A stretch of 64,000 bases of DNA from an uncultured Lachnospiraceae bacterium (GTDB taxonomy: Bacteria > Bacillota > Clostridia > Lachnospirales > Lachnospiraceae). The notes beneath the pieces were generated by a model. That model had not been told where the DNA came from, made no database searches, and saw nothing but the letters and a program-made list of their open reading frames with translations. This document shows positions 34,958 through 44,892 of the stretch, in pieces. The first letter of the stretch is position 1; each line of letters opens with the position of its first letter. The position numbers and the translations under genes are program-made. The stretch spans positions 62,001 through 126,000 of the forward strand of contig URMK01000009.1 of assembly GCA_900548905.1 (NCBI GenBank), read 5' to 3'.

Positions 34958-35099
34958 CATTTCCGGTTTCTGCAATTATTCGTTGCCCTTTTTCCGGCAA
35001 TGAGATATCATTAGATCAGAGCGTTTTCCTGCTTATGGCCGCGGACGAGGCAGACGCAGGGAGGCAGACAAGACAAACATACAAAGCGAGGTATCTCTT

Positions 35100-36389
35100 A
35101 TGAAGCTCAACACAAAAAGGACCATTCTGGTGGGTCTTGCCTTTCTGTCCATCAGTGCTTTCTGGCAGCTGTACGACAGCATCATCCCGCTGATTCTCAA
35201 AAACACCTTCCATATCAGTGACACGATTTCCGGGGGCATCATGGCTGTTGACAATGTGCTCGCCCTGTTCATGCTTCCTTTGTTCGGAAGCCTTTCCGAT
35301 AAGGTACATACCAGACTTGGCAGACGTACGCCGTTTATCCTCTGCGGTACGGCAGCTGCGGTCATTGCCATGCTGTTCCTGCCTTTTTCCGATAATATCG
35401 CCTCCCTCGGCCTGTTTGTGACCGCGCTGTGCGTTACGCTGATCGCCATGGGAAGCTACCGTTCGCCTGCAGTTTCCCTCATGCCGGATGTCACGCCCAA
35501 ACCTCTGCGTTCCAAGGCAAATGCCATCATTAACCTGATGGGAGCGGTCGGCGGAGTCATCTCCCTGATTCTGATTTCCGTCCTCATTCCCAAAACGGGA
35601 AAGCCCGATTATTTTCCTATTTTCTTCATTGTAGCGGTGGTTATGGTGGTTTCCGTACTGATCCTGCTTTGGAAAATCAAGGAAAATCCGTTGCGTGAGG
35701 AACGGGAAAGGGCCGATCTCCAGCTGGATATCGAAGAAGGCACCGTACAGGAAGAAAGCGAGACAAACGCCCCGATGACTCCTGAGGTAAAAAGGAGCCT
35801 GATTCTTATTCTGCTATCCGTTTCCTGCTGGTTCATGGGATATAACGCGGTTACGACGGCTTTTTCCAAATATGCGCAGATTTATTGGGGTATCCAGGGC
35901 GGCGGCTTTGCCAACTGCCTGCTGGTGGCTACCATCGCCGCCATTTGCTCCTATATCCCCGTTGGCGCCATTGCATCCCGTATCGGACGCAAAAAAACCA
36001 TCCTCGGCGGCATAGTCCTTCTCGCTTCCATGTTTGCCCTGGGTGCGACCGTCAAAGAATACCATGCCTGGATCAACGGCCTTTTTGCCCTCGTTGGCGT
36101 GGCCTGGGCCGCAATAAATGTAAACTCCTACCCGATGGTGGTGGAAATGAGCAAAGGCAGCGATATCGGCAAATTTACCGGTTTTTATTATACCTTTTCC
36201 ATGGCTGCCCAGATCGTTACTCCTATTCTTTCCGGTTTTCTGCTGGAACATGTAGGATACCACACCTTGTTCCCTTATGCGGCCCTTTTCGTAACCGCGG
36301 CCTTCTTTACCATGCTGTTTGTCAAGCATGGAGACAGCAAGCCAATTCCGAAAAAAAGCAAGCTGGAAGCCTTTGATGTGGATGACTGA
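35100..36389 (+). CDS. MFS transporter, SLC45/GPH-like
   Basis: A 429-residue permease with about 12 membrane segments in two halves around a charged central loop (residues about 195-225). The cytoplasmic loop between helices 2 and 3 is GSLSDKVHTRLGRRTPFI, the SDxxxxxxGRRxP signature shared by sugar/H+ symporters of the SLC45 and GPH groups. The second half has the counterpart ASRIGRKKTI. GAGG lies nine bases before the ATG. A small membrane-protein gene follows at 50 bases and a strong terminator ends the unit. It probably carries a disaccharide or glycoside; substrate not determinable. Confidence 0.85.
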   Translation: MKLNTKRTILVGLAFLSISAFWQLYDSIIPLILKNTFHISDTISGGIMAVDNVLALFMLPLFGSLSDKVHTRLGRRTPFILCGTAAAVIAMLFLPFSDNIASLGLFVTALCVTLIAMGSYRSPAVSLMPDVTPKPLRSKANAIINLMGAVGGVISLILISVLIPKTGKPDYFPIFFIVAVVMVVSVLILLWKIKENPLREERERADLQLDIEEGTVQEESETNAPMTPEVKRSLILILLSVSCWFMGYNAVTTAFSKYAQIYWGIQGGGFANCLLVATIAAICSYIPVGAIASRIGRKKTILGGIVLLASMFALGATVKEYHAWINGLFALVGVAWAAINVNSYPMVVEMSKGSDIGKFTGFYYTFSMAAQIVTPILSGFLLEHVGYHTLFPYAALFVTAAFFTMLFVKHGDSKPIPKKSKLEAFDVDD

Positions 36390-36438
36390 AGGTAACCCGC
36401 AGACAAGTCTGAATGGTTACGACAGAGGAGATAAAATC

Positions 36439-36678
36439 ATGGATAAAAAGAAAAAAACACCGAAACAAATTGCCGCGCTGATTTGCGTGGGACTGCTGGT
36501 ACTGCTGTACTTGTCCACTCTTGTGGTCGCCTGCCTGAATTTCCCCGGTGCGGACCGGCTGTTCCAGGCATGTCTGGTGGCAACGGTAGGCCTTCCTATC
36601 CTTTTGTGGATCTATATCTGGCTGTACGGAAAAGTAAAGGACAGATATCAGGAAAAGGATTCGGACGGAAAGAAATAA
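36439..36678 (+). CDS. Small two-helix membrane protein
   Basis: A 79-residue protein: Lys-rich start (MDKKKKTPKQ), hydrophobic segment IAALICVGLLVLLYLSTLVV, short loop, second segment LVATVGLPILLWIYIWLYG and charged tail. The ribosome binding site AGAGGAG precedes the ATG at 36439; a longer overlapping frame starting inside the MFS gene lacks one. Cotranscribed with the MFS transporter and followed 12 bases later by a terminator. Small proteins of this type follow SLC45-like transporters in some Lachnospiraceae, so it may be an accessory subunit (inference). Confidence 0.7.
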   Translation: MDKKKKTPKQIAALICVGLLVLLYLSTLVVACLNFPGADRLFQACLVATVGLPILLWIYIWLYGKVKDRYQEKDSDGKK

Positions 36679-36690
36679 GAAACCAAAAGG

Positions 36691-36751
36691 AAAGTACCCT
36701 GTTTGTCTGACACGGAAGAAGAAAACGTGTCTGGCGGGCAGGGTACTTTTT
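36691..36751. terminator. Bidirectional terminator between MFS and giant surface gene
   Basis: AAAGTACCCTG pairs with CAGGGTACTTT, with a further GACACG/CGTGTC inner stem, flanked by T runs in both directions. It serves the plus-strand MFS unit and the convergent minus-strand surface-protein operon. Confidence 0.88.
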
Positions 36752-36782
36752 GTTTGAGCTTGTTATCTCATAAACGGAAATA

Positions 36783-39700
36783 CTACCGGACAATGAGATT
36801 GTATGGGACTTTTTGATCCCCGAATATAAAATAGAGACGATAGGTCCCGGCTGTGATGTTTTCCGGAACGGTAACCGTTATTGTCTGCGTGCCTTTTTCA
36901 TCCGTAATGTCCGTATTTCCTTCCACGGGCCAGTCTTCCGCATTATTGTAATCCCCTTTTTCTTTTTTTAAAGTGCTTACATTGATTTTCTGCGGACTGC
37001 TGTCCGTATTCTGTAAGGAATAGGATGCTGTAAAGGTAATTACCTGCTGTGCCGCTACCACCCGATCGGCAGTTTCCGCCAGTTCGATGGTAAGTCCATA
37101 AGAGGGGTTTGCCTTGACTGTGTAGGAAACGATCTCCGTTTTTTTGATTGTTGTCCCCACATTTAGCCCCACAGGAAATATCTCTGCAGACAGTTCATGG
37201 GGACCCGGTATCATACCGGCTGAATTTGCAGTATTCATTGTTATGGTATGGGGATCCGTATCGTTCAGAGGTATGTAAACCTTATTTCCGCTTGGGTAAT
37301 AATCCGCATTCCCATACCGGAACACCGTCCCTTCCGGGAAGTCACTACCGCTTTCCGGAGACAAAACCACGGCAGCGCCGTTTTGCCACCTGGTATCATA
37401 ATTGGGCAGGAGATCTAATGTGAAGGTATTCTCTCCTTTGGCATACATGGCAGCATCACTATCTTTCCAGCCGATACCAGGATCCGAGTTTTGGATAGTA
37501 AAATTCACACTTTCTGTATCCGCACCTGTTTCATTACGCAGGCGCAGGTTATATGACCCGGCGGAGAGCGGATTGGCAGCAGCTCCGAAATCCACAACAA
37601 AAGTTAATTTTATATCTTTCGTTATATTACTTGACAGCTTATCCTCCCCCCACATTTTATAAAAATCACTTAAAATCAGCCTGTTATCCCCCTCCTTTTC
37701 CAATACCTCATAGCTGTAGAAATCCTTCATCCCAAGCAAAGTCAGCCTCGTCCCCACCGGCAGGGCAATCATTTCGTTGTTGTCCTGCCTTCGCAGTTCC
37801 AGCCATAATCCATTGGACGTGGTCTCCTCTCCCAATTCGATAACTGCGGTCAAAGCGCTTTTGGGGGAAAGAATCACCGGATCCGCATTCCCGGTTCTTG
37901 CAGACCAGTTATATGCTCTGCCGGACGCGGCCTCAATGGATCTAACGATAGATGCCTTCCAGTGTATATTGAGAGTGATTTCTGCCTTCCCTTTATCATC
38001 CTCCAGGATAAGAACAATCTTATCCGCTTTTTCCTTTGACGTAAAAGCAGGATTATTGCTCAGTTTGAATTCAATAACAGCCTGATAGCGGCTGTCCGTG
38101 GTACCGATTGCGCTATTGCCGCTTTGGTAGGAAGCCAGGTCGAATGCTTCCTGCAAAAGTCCCGACGAATTCCAGCCCTGAGACTTTACCGGCTGCATGG
38201 TAATGGAAAATTCCCCTGCCTGAAGCTTACTGTTATTCCCGGCAGCTACAAGGGGCGCACTTCCCTTTTCCACCCCGCTCAGACGTAAACTCCGGCTGTC
38301 CCCTGAAGGTATTACCAAACTCCCCGTATAACTGCCGCTCTGTGTGGCATAAAGGTCCACTGTCTGATTTGCAAGGCCGCTCGCTTTTGTTATGATTTCC
38401 ACATACATGGTAATTTTAGCCCCGTCCCCGGAAGGCGTCAGTTCAATCTCCAGCATTCCCAAGCTTTTGCTGCTTGTTATCCCTTCATTCCAATACGTAA
38501 GATAGAAATCAATGTGAGGTGTCCCTCCGCCTGTAGCGGCTGCCGTAGATTTTTCTATAATAGTGTTCTTATCCTTGTCATTTGCGGATGCGTTGGATAT
38601 TACTTTTCCTTTTGCATTTTCTGCATCTGTAAATCCGGACCCAACCCGCATGATAAGTCCAAAGGTCGTTAAAGGGGTTTCTTTTATCCTCTTTTTTTCA
38701 GCATCTATTATTTTTTTTGGCTCTTCCGTATCCATTGTCAGTTCCGGATCGTTATTAATTCCTGAAGTTATCCAGCTGCCATCAGCCCCCGCTCTAACCG
38801 CATCTGTCAATACCAGATTGCTTCCGGTAGGAATCATGACATTCGTAATTTTATAAGAAGAGCCTTCTGCCGCAGGCGGAAGTTCCACACTTCCCTTTGC
38901 CACGGCATACCCTTCACTGTCAAGATTACCGCTGTCCTTCTGTAAAGTCTGTGCGGTCAGTACTGCATGGCGGGCTGCCACCGCTTGCTTTCCGTTTACG
39001 TGCCAATACCGATATTCATTCGTTACATTTTCATAGGCGAGTGCTTTTCTCTCCTTGTCTGCGAATCCTCCATCGGCATTATTTTGACTCTCCGTTTTTA
39101 TCCTTGCATACGCGTAGGCGTCTGCGGTTTCCCCGGCAAACATATAAGCGTAACCGGAAACCGCTCCATACACTTCCTCGTCCGCTCCTGCCTTGGTACA
39201 GGATACCCTGAATACCGTACCGGTATCAAAAAGAATGGTGTTGGGAGTCCCCTTAAGACTGTTCAATGTAACAGGGATGCCCTCCTCATCTATACTTTGA
39301 AAATTAGCCGTCTCGATTACCGCCGAATCCAGAAGGAGCGTACTGCCTGCCTGCAGAACCAGGCTGTTTTCCCCTTCAGACACGCCTTCGCCGGCACCAT
39401 GATCACCGATACGATTCAGGGAATACAGTGTGGTCTGATTAGGATTTGCCACATCCGATTTTCCTGTCAGCTGTACATGGGAATTATTCAGTACCACCCG
39501 GTCTGCCCTCTGAATTGCTTCCAGCGTACGTGTTACACCGGCTGCCATCCCATCATCGTCCCTGACGGCTGTTCCGTAATTCTTCAGCTTTACAAGACGG
39601 GTGGAACCTGCATCACAAGAGGCCCCGCTGCCAAATACACCGCCGGAAATTCCCATCTCCGGCCCCTCTTGCGCTCCTCCGGTATTGTATCCCGTTCCGT

Positions 39701-42700
39701 CAATATACACATGTGAAGTACCCTTTACGGTTATTGTTGTGTAATCAATGGTATCACCGCCTCCGTAATCCCCTCCTGCATAAACAGAACCATCCACCTT
39801 TAATACGGAGGCTTTCATTTCAGGCTTCTCATTCGAATGCGCCTGGTAATATTTGCAATCCTCCGGCGCATGCAATCCTATATGCAGATGCGTGGATCCA
39901 TTTACAGTCCCTCTGTAGCCGCCTCCGAAAACATTGCCGCTCACCGTGCCCCCGGCCAGATTGACAAATATCAGGTCCAGGGGCTCCCCCTCTTTCGGAC
40001 CATCATCACTCAGCTCACTGCCGCCATAAAGGTTGCCCTTTATCCATCCTCCGGACATATTAATAGCAGATCCCCCATAGACCAGCTTTTGCCCCGTTAC
40101 TCCCAGCGCGCCGCCATAAACGGAACCTTCTACGATACCGCCGCCGATTTCCACGACAGCTCTGCCTCCTACAAGCCCGTTTTTACCGCCGCCGTACAGA
40201 TTCCCTTTTACACAGCCATTTTCCGACAGGGATATATAGGTATTCCCTTCCATCCCGGCATTCTCACCGCCCCCGTATACGTTGCCCGCTATCGTTGCAT
40301 TTCCCTTAACAAATAGCTTAACAACAGAGGTACTCTCAACACGGGCGCAGGCCTCATATCCTTCTTTATCTATTCCTTTTCCGCCGCCATAAACACTGTC
40401 CTTGACTTTAGCGTTTCCCTCAAGTGTTATGGTAACGTTTCCTTTCAGATAGGCATTTTCTGTGGTTTCATACGTATAACCATCTTTATAAAATCCTTCT
40501 CCGCTGGCATAAATATTCGTAACAGCAGCGTCTCCTCCTAACAAAATCTCAACATCTCCTGTCAGGCTTCCAAATGTGGATGGTTCTACCTTATGATCAG
40601 CAGCGCTTGTTACTGCAGCATCCCCTCCTTTGCCGGCTGCAAAAATATTGGTTACCGTACCGCCCTGCATATTAATATGTATAGAAGAGGAATTCTTAGT
40701 ATCAGGGCTTATCACATAGGCTGCGGATCCGGCACCGTAAATATTATCTACCTTTCCATTTTTCATATTAATTGTTATTGAACCTGAATAGGTTGGAATA
40801 CTCTGGCCGCGCCCTGATCCGGCTGCATAAAGATCTTTTACCGTTCCTCCGCTAATATTAATTTCTGTTTTTCCGGAAAATGCAGCCTCCTGATTCCCAA
40901 ATCCCTGATTTCCTCCAACCAGAGTTGTTACATTACCATCTTCCACATTAATTTTCACATTACCATTTTCTATTCCTCCATTGGCACAGCCGGCTATAAT
41001 AGTAACTACATTTGCCGTTCCTCCTACTGTAATACAGGCTTGTTTATTTTCAACATCAAAGGTTTTTCCAGTACTTCTTACATATCCGACAATTCTCTCA
41101 ATGTGTCCACTATAAACTGCTATCTTTCCAACCTTTTCACCTAACTCATTCCGACCGGCACCGTACAGATAAAAACCTGAGGATGGATTCGTAATTCCAC
41201 TTCCTATCGTGATATCATATCCATTCCCATAAATATGTCGTAATTTTTCCACCGTAAGGTTCTCAAGATAAAGGGCCCCATTCAATGTAATACCCTGATC
41301 ATTACTACTATCCGGCCATCCAGCCAATGTTACAGGCTCACCCTCTATCCCGGAAATAGTAACTGGAATTTCGATAGAAAAATTATTATTCTCCTTTCCC
41401 TCCAGAAAGTAATCACTAACCAGAATGATTTTATTCGTTTCTACGCTCTTCCCTTCAGATGCCTTAAGTAATTCGGATGCTTTTCCCAATGTCTTAACAG
41501 CTTTATCTTTCGAAAGCCCGTCATTTTGCGTATCATCGCCTGCTTCCTGATCCACATAAATAATATTACATTCCGCCGCCGCGTCCACTGGTTCCGAATA
41601 TAACGTTACCTCGCCCTTTTCCGTTCGTGCCCGCATAAGCCTGACTGCTTTTACCTGACACCTAAGCTGCTGTCTGCTCCCTTTGGGAAGCAGACCTCTC
41701 CGGTATTCCTTTCCCCTTGCGCCATCAATATCCGTCCATATTACCGAATCCGTGTCTCCCGGATCCGCAGCCTGCCATTGAAAGGAAAGCGAATAGCCTT
41801 CCGGTGTGCTCACAGGCTCGCCGGTACTGTCATCAATCAATGTATAAAGCACGGATTTTTCTTTGATTTCTTTCTTTATCCCCAGCTGATACTTGTTTGT
41901 ACTCTCCCAAACAGAATAAAGGAAAAGCTGTTCCTGTCCCTTCGTATCAAAGGATTCGCCGGCTGCCAGAATAGAAGCGGTTTCCCCGGATAAATCTTCG
42001 GTCCATCCCGAGAAGGTATAGGAGAAAAAAGTATCTTCTTCATATGCGGCACTGATTTCCTGCGGACAATCAGGCAGTTGGATCCGGCCATTTAATGACG
42101 GAAGTTCCAACGCTATCCGGTCATCAAGCGTCACTTGTATGGAACCGTCTGCTAACTGGTAACCGGCTGCCAAAGCTGCCTCGAGAAATGTCGTATTATC
42201 GTCAGAGCAGATTACGCTTCCTGATTGTCCCGGATAAAAGAGCGTATCCGGATGTTCCATTTCCTGACGTGTCAGGCAGATACTGGTATTTTGTTTCTTT
42301 TCCGTGCTGTTTCCGGCCGGTTCTTCTGTTTCCCTTTCCGGTATTGCCGGGTTTTCCGTATGACTGTCGTGTTGTTCCCCGGCCTGCTCCGTATCCTTTC
42401 CGCCTGCTGCCAAAGAAGGCGTTGTTTCTTCTTTATCCGCCGAATCCGCAGCCGTATCTTCGTTTTTATCACTCTCCGCTGCTGTGGATTCCGGGGTAAA
42501 TTCTGCGATGAAAGCGGATGCAATTACAGAGTTTTTTTTCCTCGCTGCCGGAGACAGCGATACCGTTCTTCCGACAGACATAATATTTAAAACTGCTTCA
42601 TGGGCTTCCTGCTTTTTTGGTTCTTCCGGGCTTTCCGTTTTTGCTTCCGTTTTTATCGGCCCGTCCGTTTCCATTTTCTTTTGCTCATCCGCTTCTTTTT

Positions 42701-43481
42701 GTTGCTGTGTATCTTTCTGCTCCTGCGTTTCTTTCTTTTCCTGTGTTTCTTTCTCTCCCTGTGTTTCTTTCTCTCCCTGTGTTTCTTTCTCTCCCTGTGT
42801 TTCTTTCTGCTCCTGTGTTTCTTTCTGCTCCTGTGTTTCTTCCGCTCCCTCCGTCTGTATCTGGCTGTCCCGGGTGGCGTCCGTCTCTTTTCCCTCTTCT
42901 GCTTCCGTATCCGGTTTGGCTGCTGTTCCGAAAACATCCTCCGTTTCCGTTGTTTCCTGACTGCTTTCTTCCGTAATCGTATCTGTCTCCGTTTCTGTTT
43001 CTGTATTCTCAGAATATACGATTTCTTTTTCCAAAAAAAGATTTCTTATAACTGTATACCGGGGCGCTTCTTCCCGATTGTCTCCGGAAAAAGCATAGTC
43101 GCCGAAGCCGATAATGCTTTCAGGAAGTACCAGTTCTCCTTCCAGCCCGCCCAATCCGTAAAAAGCATAGGATCCTATATATGTAATTCCGTCTTCAATA
43201 ACCAGTGAGTGGATTTCCCCGCTGTAATCAGAAAAGGGGGCTGTATCCGCCCGGAAATCGTCCATGGCTCCTGTCCCGGAAATAGTGAGCGTACCATTCT
43301 TTAAGGTACCCTTTATCTTTTCCCCTACCCGGACGGTAACGGAATCACTGCCTGCTGCATAGGTGATCATATCCTTACCATTCATCTGACAAAACAGCAT
43401 GGAGAGGACCAGCAAAACCGCAAGGACACGCTGCCTCCAACTCTCTTTTTTTCCTGATTTTTTCTGTCTTTTTGTCCTCAT
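36783..43481 (-). CDS. Giant secreted surface protein (LRR head, Glu/Gln/Thr/Lys hexapeptide repeats, beta-helix core)
   Basis: 2232 residues. The signal peptide reads VLAVLLVLSMLFCQMNG with a later Ala-Gly site. The N-terminal domain is a short BspA-like leucine-rich unit (LVIEDGITYIGSYAF; LVLPESIIGFGDYAFSG). A low-complexity linker with tandem TQEQKE-like hexads follows (DNA 42697-42840). A parallel beta-helix-like core opens with IYVDQEAGDDTQNDGLSKDK and repeats strands ending in VYGGG, IYGAG or LYGGS. Several Ig-like domains close the C-terminus. No LPXTG motif or C-terminal anchor is visible, so attachment must be non-covalent. ATG 43481 follows GGAGG. Last gene of the SipW/TasA cluster. 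A matrix fibre or adhesin is likely (inference). Confidence 0.85.
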   Translation of the reverse strand: MRTKRQKKSGKKESWRQRVLAVLLVLSMLFCQMNGKDMITYAAGSDSVTVRVGEKIKGTLKNGTLTISGTGAMDDFRADTAPFSDYSGEIHSLVIEDGITYIGSYAFYGLGGLEGELVLPESIIGFGDYAFSGDNREEAPRYTVIRNLFLEKEIVYSENTETETETDTITEESSQETTETEDVFGTAAKPDTEAEEGKETDATRDSQIQTEGAEETQEQKETQEQKETQGEKETQGEKETQGEKETQEKKETQEQKDTQQQKEADEQKKMETDGPIKTEAKTESPEEPKKQEAHEAVLNIMSVGRTVSLSPAARKKNSVIASAFIAEFTPESTAAESDKNEDTAADSADKEETTPSLAAGGKDTEQAGEQHDSHTENPAIPERETEEPAGNSTEKKQNTSICLTRQEMEHPDTLFYPGQSGSVICSDDNTTFLEAALAAGYQLADGSIQVTLDDRIALELPSLNGRIQLPDCPQEISAAYEEDTFFSYTFSGWTEDLSGETASILAAGESFDTKGQEQLFLYSVWESTNKYQLGIKKEIKEKSVLYTLIDDSTGEPVSTPEGYSLSFQWQAADPGDTDSVIWTDIDGARGKEYRRGLLPKGSRQQLRCQVKAVRLMRARTEKGEVTLYSEPVDAAAECNIIYVDQEAGDDTQNDGLSKDKAVKTLGKASELLKASEGKSVETNKIILVSDYFLEGKENNNFSIEIPVTISGIEGEPVTLAGWPDSSNDQGITLNGALYLENLTVEKLRHIYGNGYDITIGSGITNPSSGFYLYGAGRNELGEKVGKIAVYSGHIERIVGYVRSTGKTFDVENKQACITVGGTANVVTIIAGCANGGIENGNVKINVEDGNVTTLVGGNQGFGNQEAAFSGKTEINISGGTVKDLYAAGSGRGQSIPTYSGSITINMKNGKVDNIYGAGSAAYVISPDTKNSSSIHINMQGGTVTNIFAAGKGGDAAVTSAADHKVEPSTFGSLTGDVEILLGGDAAVTNIYASGEGFYKDGYTYETTENAYLKGNVTITLEGNAKVKDSVYGGGKGIDKEGYEACARVESTSVVKLFVKGNATIAGNVYGGGENAGMEGNTYISLSENGCVKGNLYGGGKNGLVGGRAVVEIGGGIVEGSVYGGALGVTGQKLVYGGSAINMSGGWIKGNLYGGSELSDDGPKEGEPLDLIFVNLAGGTVSGNVFGGGYRGTVNGSTHLHIGLHAPEDCKYYQAHSNEKPEMKASVLKVDGSVYAGGDYGGGDTIDYTTITVKGTSHVYIDGTGYNTGGAQEGPEMGISGGVFGSGASCDAGSTRLVKLKNYGTAVRDDDGMAAGVTRTLEAIQRADRVVLNNSHVQLTGKSDVANPNQTTLYSLNRIGDHGAGEGVSEGENSLVLQAGSTLLLDSAVIETANFQSIDEEGIPVTLNSLKGTPNTILFDTGTVFRVSCTKAGADEEVYGAVSGYAYMFAGETADAYAYARIKTESQNNADGGFADKERKALAYENVTNEYRYWHVNGKQAVAARHAVLTAQTLQKDSGNLDSEGYAVAKGSVELPPAAEGSSYKITNVMIPTGSNLVLTDAVRAGADGSWITSGINNDPELTMDTEEPKKIIDAEKKRIKETPLTTFGLIMRVGSGFTDAENAKGKVISNASANDKDKNTIIEKSTAAATGGGTPHIDFYLTYWNEGITSSKSLGMLEIELTPSGDGAKITMYVEIITKASGLANQTVDLYATQSGSYTGSLVIPSGDSRSLRLSGVEKGSAPLVAAGNNSKLQAGEFSITMQPVKSQGWNSSGLLQEAFDLASYQSGNSAIGTTDSRYQAVIEFKLSNNPAFTSKEKADKIVLILEDDKGKAEITLNIHWKASIVRSIEAASGRAYNWSARTGNADPVILSPKSALTAVIELGEETTSNGLWLELRRQDNNEMIALPVGTRLTLLGMKDFYSYEVLEKEGDNRLILSDFYKMWGEDKLSSNITKDIKLTFVVDFGAAANPLSAGSYNLRLRNETGADTESVNFTIQNSDPGIGWKDSDAAMYAKGENTFTLDLLPNYDTRWQNGAAVVLSPESGSDFPEGTVFRYGNADYYPSGNKVYIPLNDTDPHTITMNTANSAGMIPGPHELSAEIFPVGLNVGTTIKKTEIVSYTVKANPSYGLTIELAETADRVVAAQQVITFTASYSLQNTDSSPQKINVSTLKKEKGDYNNAEDWPVEGNTDITDEKGTQTITVTVPENITAGTYRLYFIFGDQKVPYNLIVR
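42697..42840 (-). repeat. 18-bp tandem repeats encoding TQEQKE-type hexapeptides
   Basis: About eight copies of an 18-base unit. Variants on the plus strand are TTTCTTTCTCTCCCTGTG and TTTCTTTCTGCTCCTGTG, several identical in a row. Encoded hexads are TQEQKE, TQGEKE, TQEKKE and TQQQKE. Near-identical neighbouring units suggest recent slippage or recombination, so copy number probably varies between strains. Confidence 0.85.
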
Positions 43482-43547
43482 GGCCGTTCCTCCATTCCCA
43501 TACATTACCACTGCTTTTCTGTTAAGATATACAACCGTCTTATAGTT

Positions 43548-44300
43548 CTAAGAACCATTTCCAATGTTAATTTCATCTGCAAAAGGAATAAAAGATTTGC
43601 TTAAATTCATCCCACTATCCTTTTTCAATAATACTATAGAATAAACCTCATGACCGGAGGACTGAAAACGATAGTCCTCTCCTTCTTTTTCCACCCTGTC
43701 ATTCGTATTATCGGGTATCACTCCTTCCGGCAAAGACAATTTCACGGTTTTCGCATCATCCGTGCAGTTTATCGTAAGCACTGCCGCTATATTTCCTTCT
43801 GCATCCTCTATGGAATATTGATTGCCTAATGCTAAGGTAAAGGCAGCCGAAAGAGTCCTGGCATACGGTTTTGTTGTTGTGACGGTAACCTCTACCGCCT
43901 CCTCCGCATCTTTGTCCGGAGTGACAATGATTGGGGAAGCTCCGGCAATCCCGCCTTTTATTGTGCCGTTCGTTTTATCTGCCGCACCGTTCGTAACTTC
44001 AACTGTATACTCTATCTCGGCGGAAGTAACTCTCTGCGAATCCGCAGAATTATATAACTTAATCTGAAAGTCGGCATTCTGCGGATCTATATAATAAACA
44101 GGTACATCACCCGTCGTCTCCCTGAGCAGATCACTGGTAAAATAAAATTCCGATGCTTCGGCAACTGTCATTTCTTTCTTTTGCAATACATAACGGGCCG
44201 CCGTATATCCGGCAAACACAAGGACTATGATTTCTGTCAATACCAGCAGGATCAATATCCCCGGTAACCTTTTCTTCTTTCTTCTATCTCTTTTTTTCAT
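43548..44300 (-). CDS. Membrane-anchored or exported TasA-cluster protein
   Basis: A 250-residue protein: very basic start (KKRDRRKKKR), a hydrophobic segment (PGILILLVLTEIIVLVFAGY) and a TAARYVLQ sequence after it, in the manner of SipW-dependent signal peptides. A beta-rich domain follows, with terms recalling TasA-like folds (YYIDPQNADFQIKLYNSADS, EIEYTVEVTNGA). Whether SipW cleaves it is not certain. GAGGGGGAAGG precedes the ATG. It lies 16 bases after the TasA-like gene and 66 before the giant surface gene, clearly in the operon. Family assignment is tentative. Confidence 0.65.
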   Translation of the reverse strand: MKKRDRRKKKRLPGILILLVLTEIIVLVFAGYTAARYVLQKKEMTVAEASEFYFTSDLLRETTGDVPVYYIDPQNADFQIKLYNSADSQRVTSAEIEYTVEVTNGAADKTNGTIKGGIAGASPIIVTPDKDAEEAVEVTVTTTKPYARTLSAAFTLALGNQYSIEDAEGNIAAVLTINCTDDAKTVKLSLPEGVIPDNTNDRVEKEGEDYRFQSSGHEVYSIVLLKKDSGMNLSKSFIPFADEINIGNGS

Positions 44301-44316
44301 CCTTCCCCCTCACCCG

Positions 44317-44892
44317 TCAGTCCGTTTTTGCTTCCGCCTGTTTTGCATCAACTGTTAAGGTTATCAGATCAATTTCATCCGCGTAGCTTCCCTGGTTTTC
44401 CGTTTCGGGCCAGGTCACAATCAGTTCATATGTATGTTCTGTTTGCACACTATGGGGAAGATATCCGCCATTCCAGATTACCTGGAAAGCTTCTTCCGCG
44501 CTGTGTTCCACATCTACATACGATCCAGTGTCCGGGTTATCCTGTGACCCGTTGTCCAACAATAATTGATATTTCAAAGGAAGATTTCCTGTTGTAGTCA
44601 TGGTTATGGAATACTCCTGTGCCACTTCACTGACCTTCAGCTCTCCATTCCCACTATAATTATTGACTGTAAAAGTAATCTTTTTTTCCTCTCCCGGTTT
44701 CATACTTTTCAGTACACTGGTCAAATCAATTTGTGAATTCATTGCCACTGCTACCGCTGCCGCCTGAGCGGAACCGGTACCAATACCGGTTGTTTGGAAA
44801 CGGGCGTTTGTTGTGCCAAATACCAGCAAACAGGCAAATAGTACACAGAGCAGGTAACAAGCTGCCCGCCGCATAGAGAATTGTCCTTTCAT
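44317..44892 (-). CDS. TasA/camelysin-like secreted protein
   Basis: A 191-residue exported protein. The signal region MRRAACYLLCVLFACLLVFG runs into TTNARFQTTGIGTGSAQAAA, the arrangement of SipW-dependent signal peptides (hydrophobic core, then AxF/AxY). The mature beta domain includes LKSMKPGEEKKITFTVNNYS, equivalent to the APG-type strand of TasA, and ends LITLTVDAKQAEAKTD. The start at 44892 follows AAAGGAG and overlaps the SipW stop as ATGA, so enzyme and substrate are translationally coupled. It probably polymerises or decorates cell-surface fibres (inference). Confidence 0.75.
   Translation of the reverse strand: MKGQFSMRRAACYLLCVLFACLLVFGTTNARFQTTGIGTGSAQAAAVAVAMNSQIDLTSVLKSMKPGEEKKITFTVNNYSGNGELKVSEVAQEYSITMTTTGNLPLKYQLLLDNGSQDNPDTGSYVDVEHSAEEAFQVIWNGGYLPHSVQTEHTYELIVTWPETENQGSYADEIDLITLTVDAKQAEAKTD

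Noticed and set aside
42697..42840. Possible CRISPR-like array
   Set aside because: The 18-base units are contiguous, without spacers, and in frame as hexapeptides.
42600..43208. Phe/Leu/Cys-rich frames opposite the hexapeptide repeats
   Set aside because: Complement of a low-complexity Glu/Gln/Lys repeat; hydrophobicity is a by-product.
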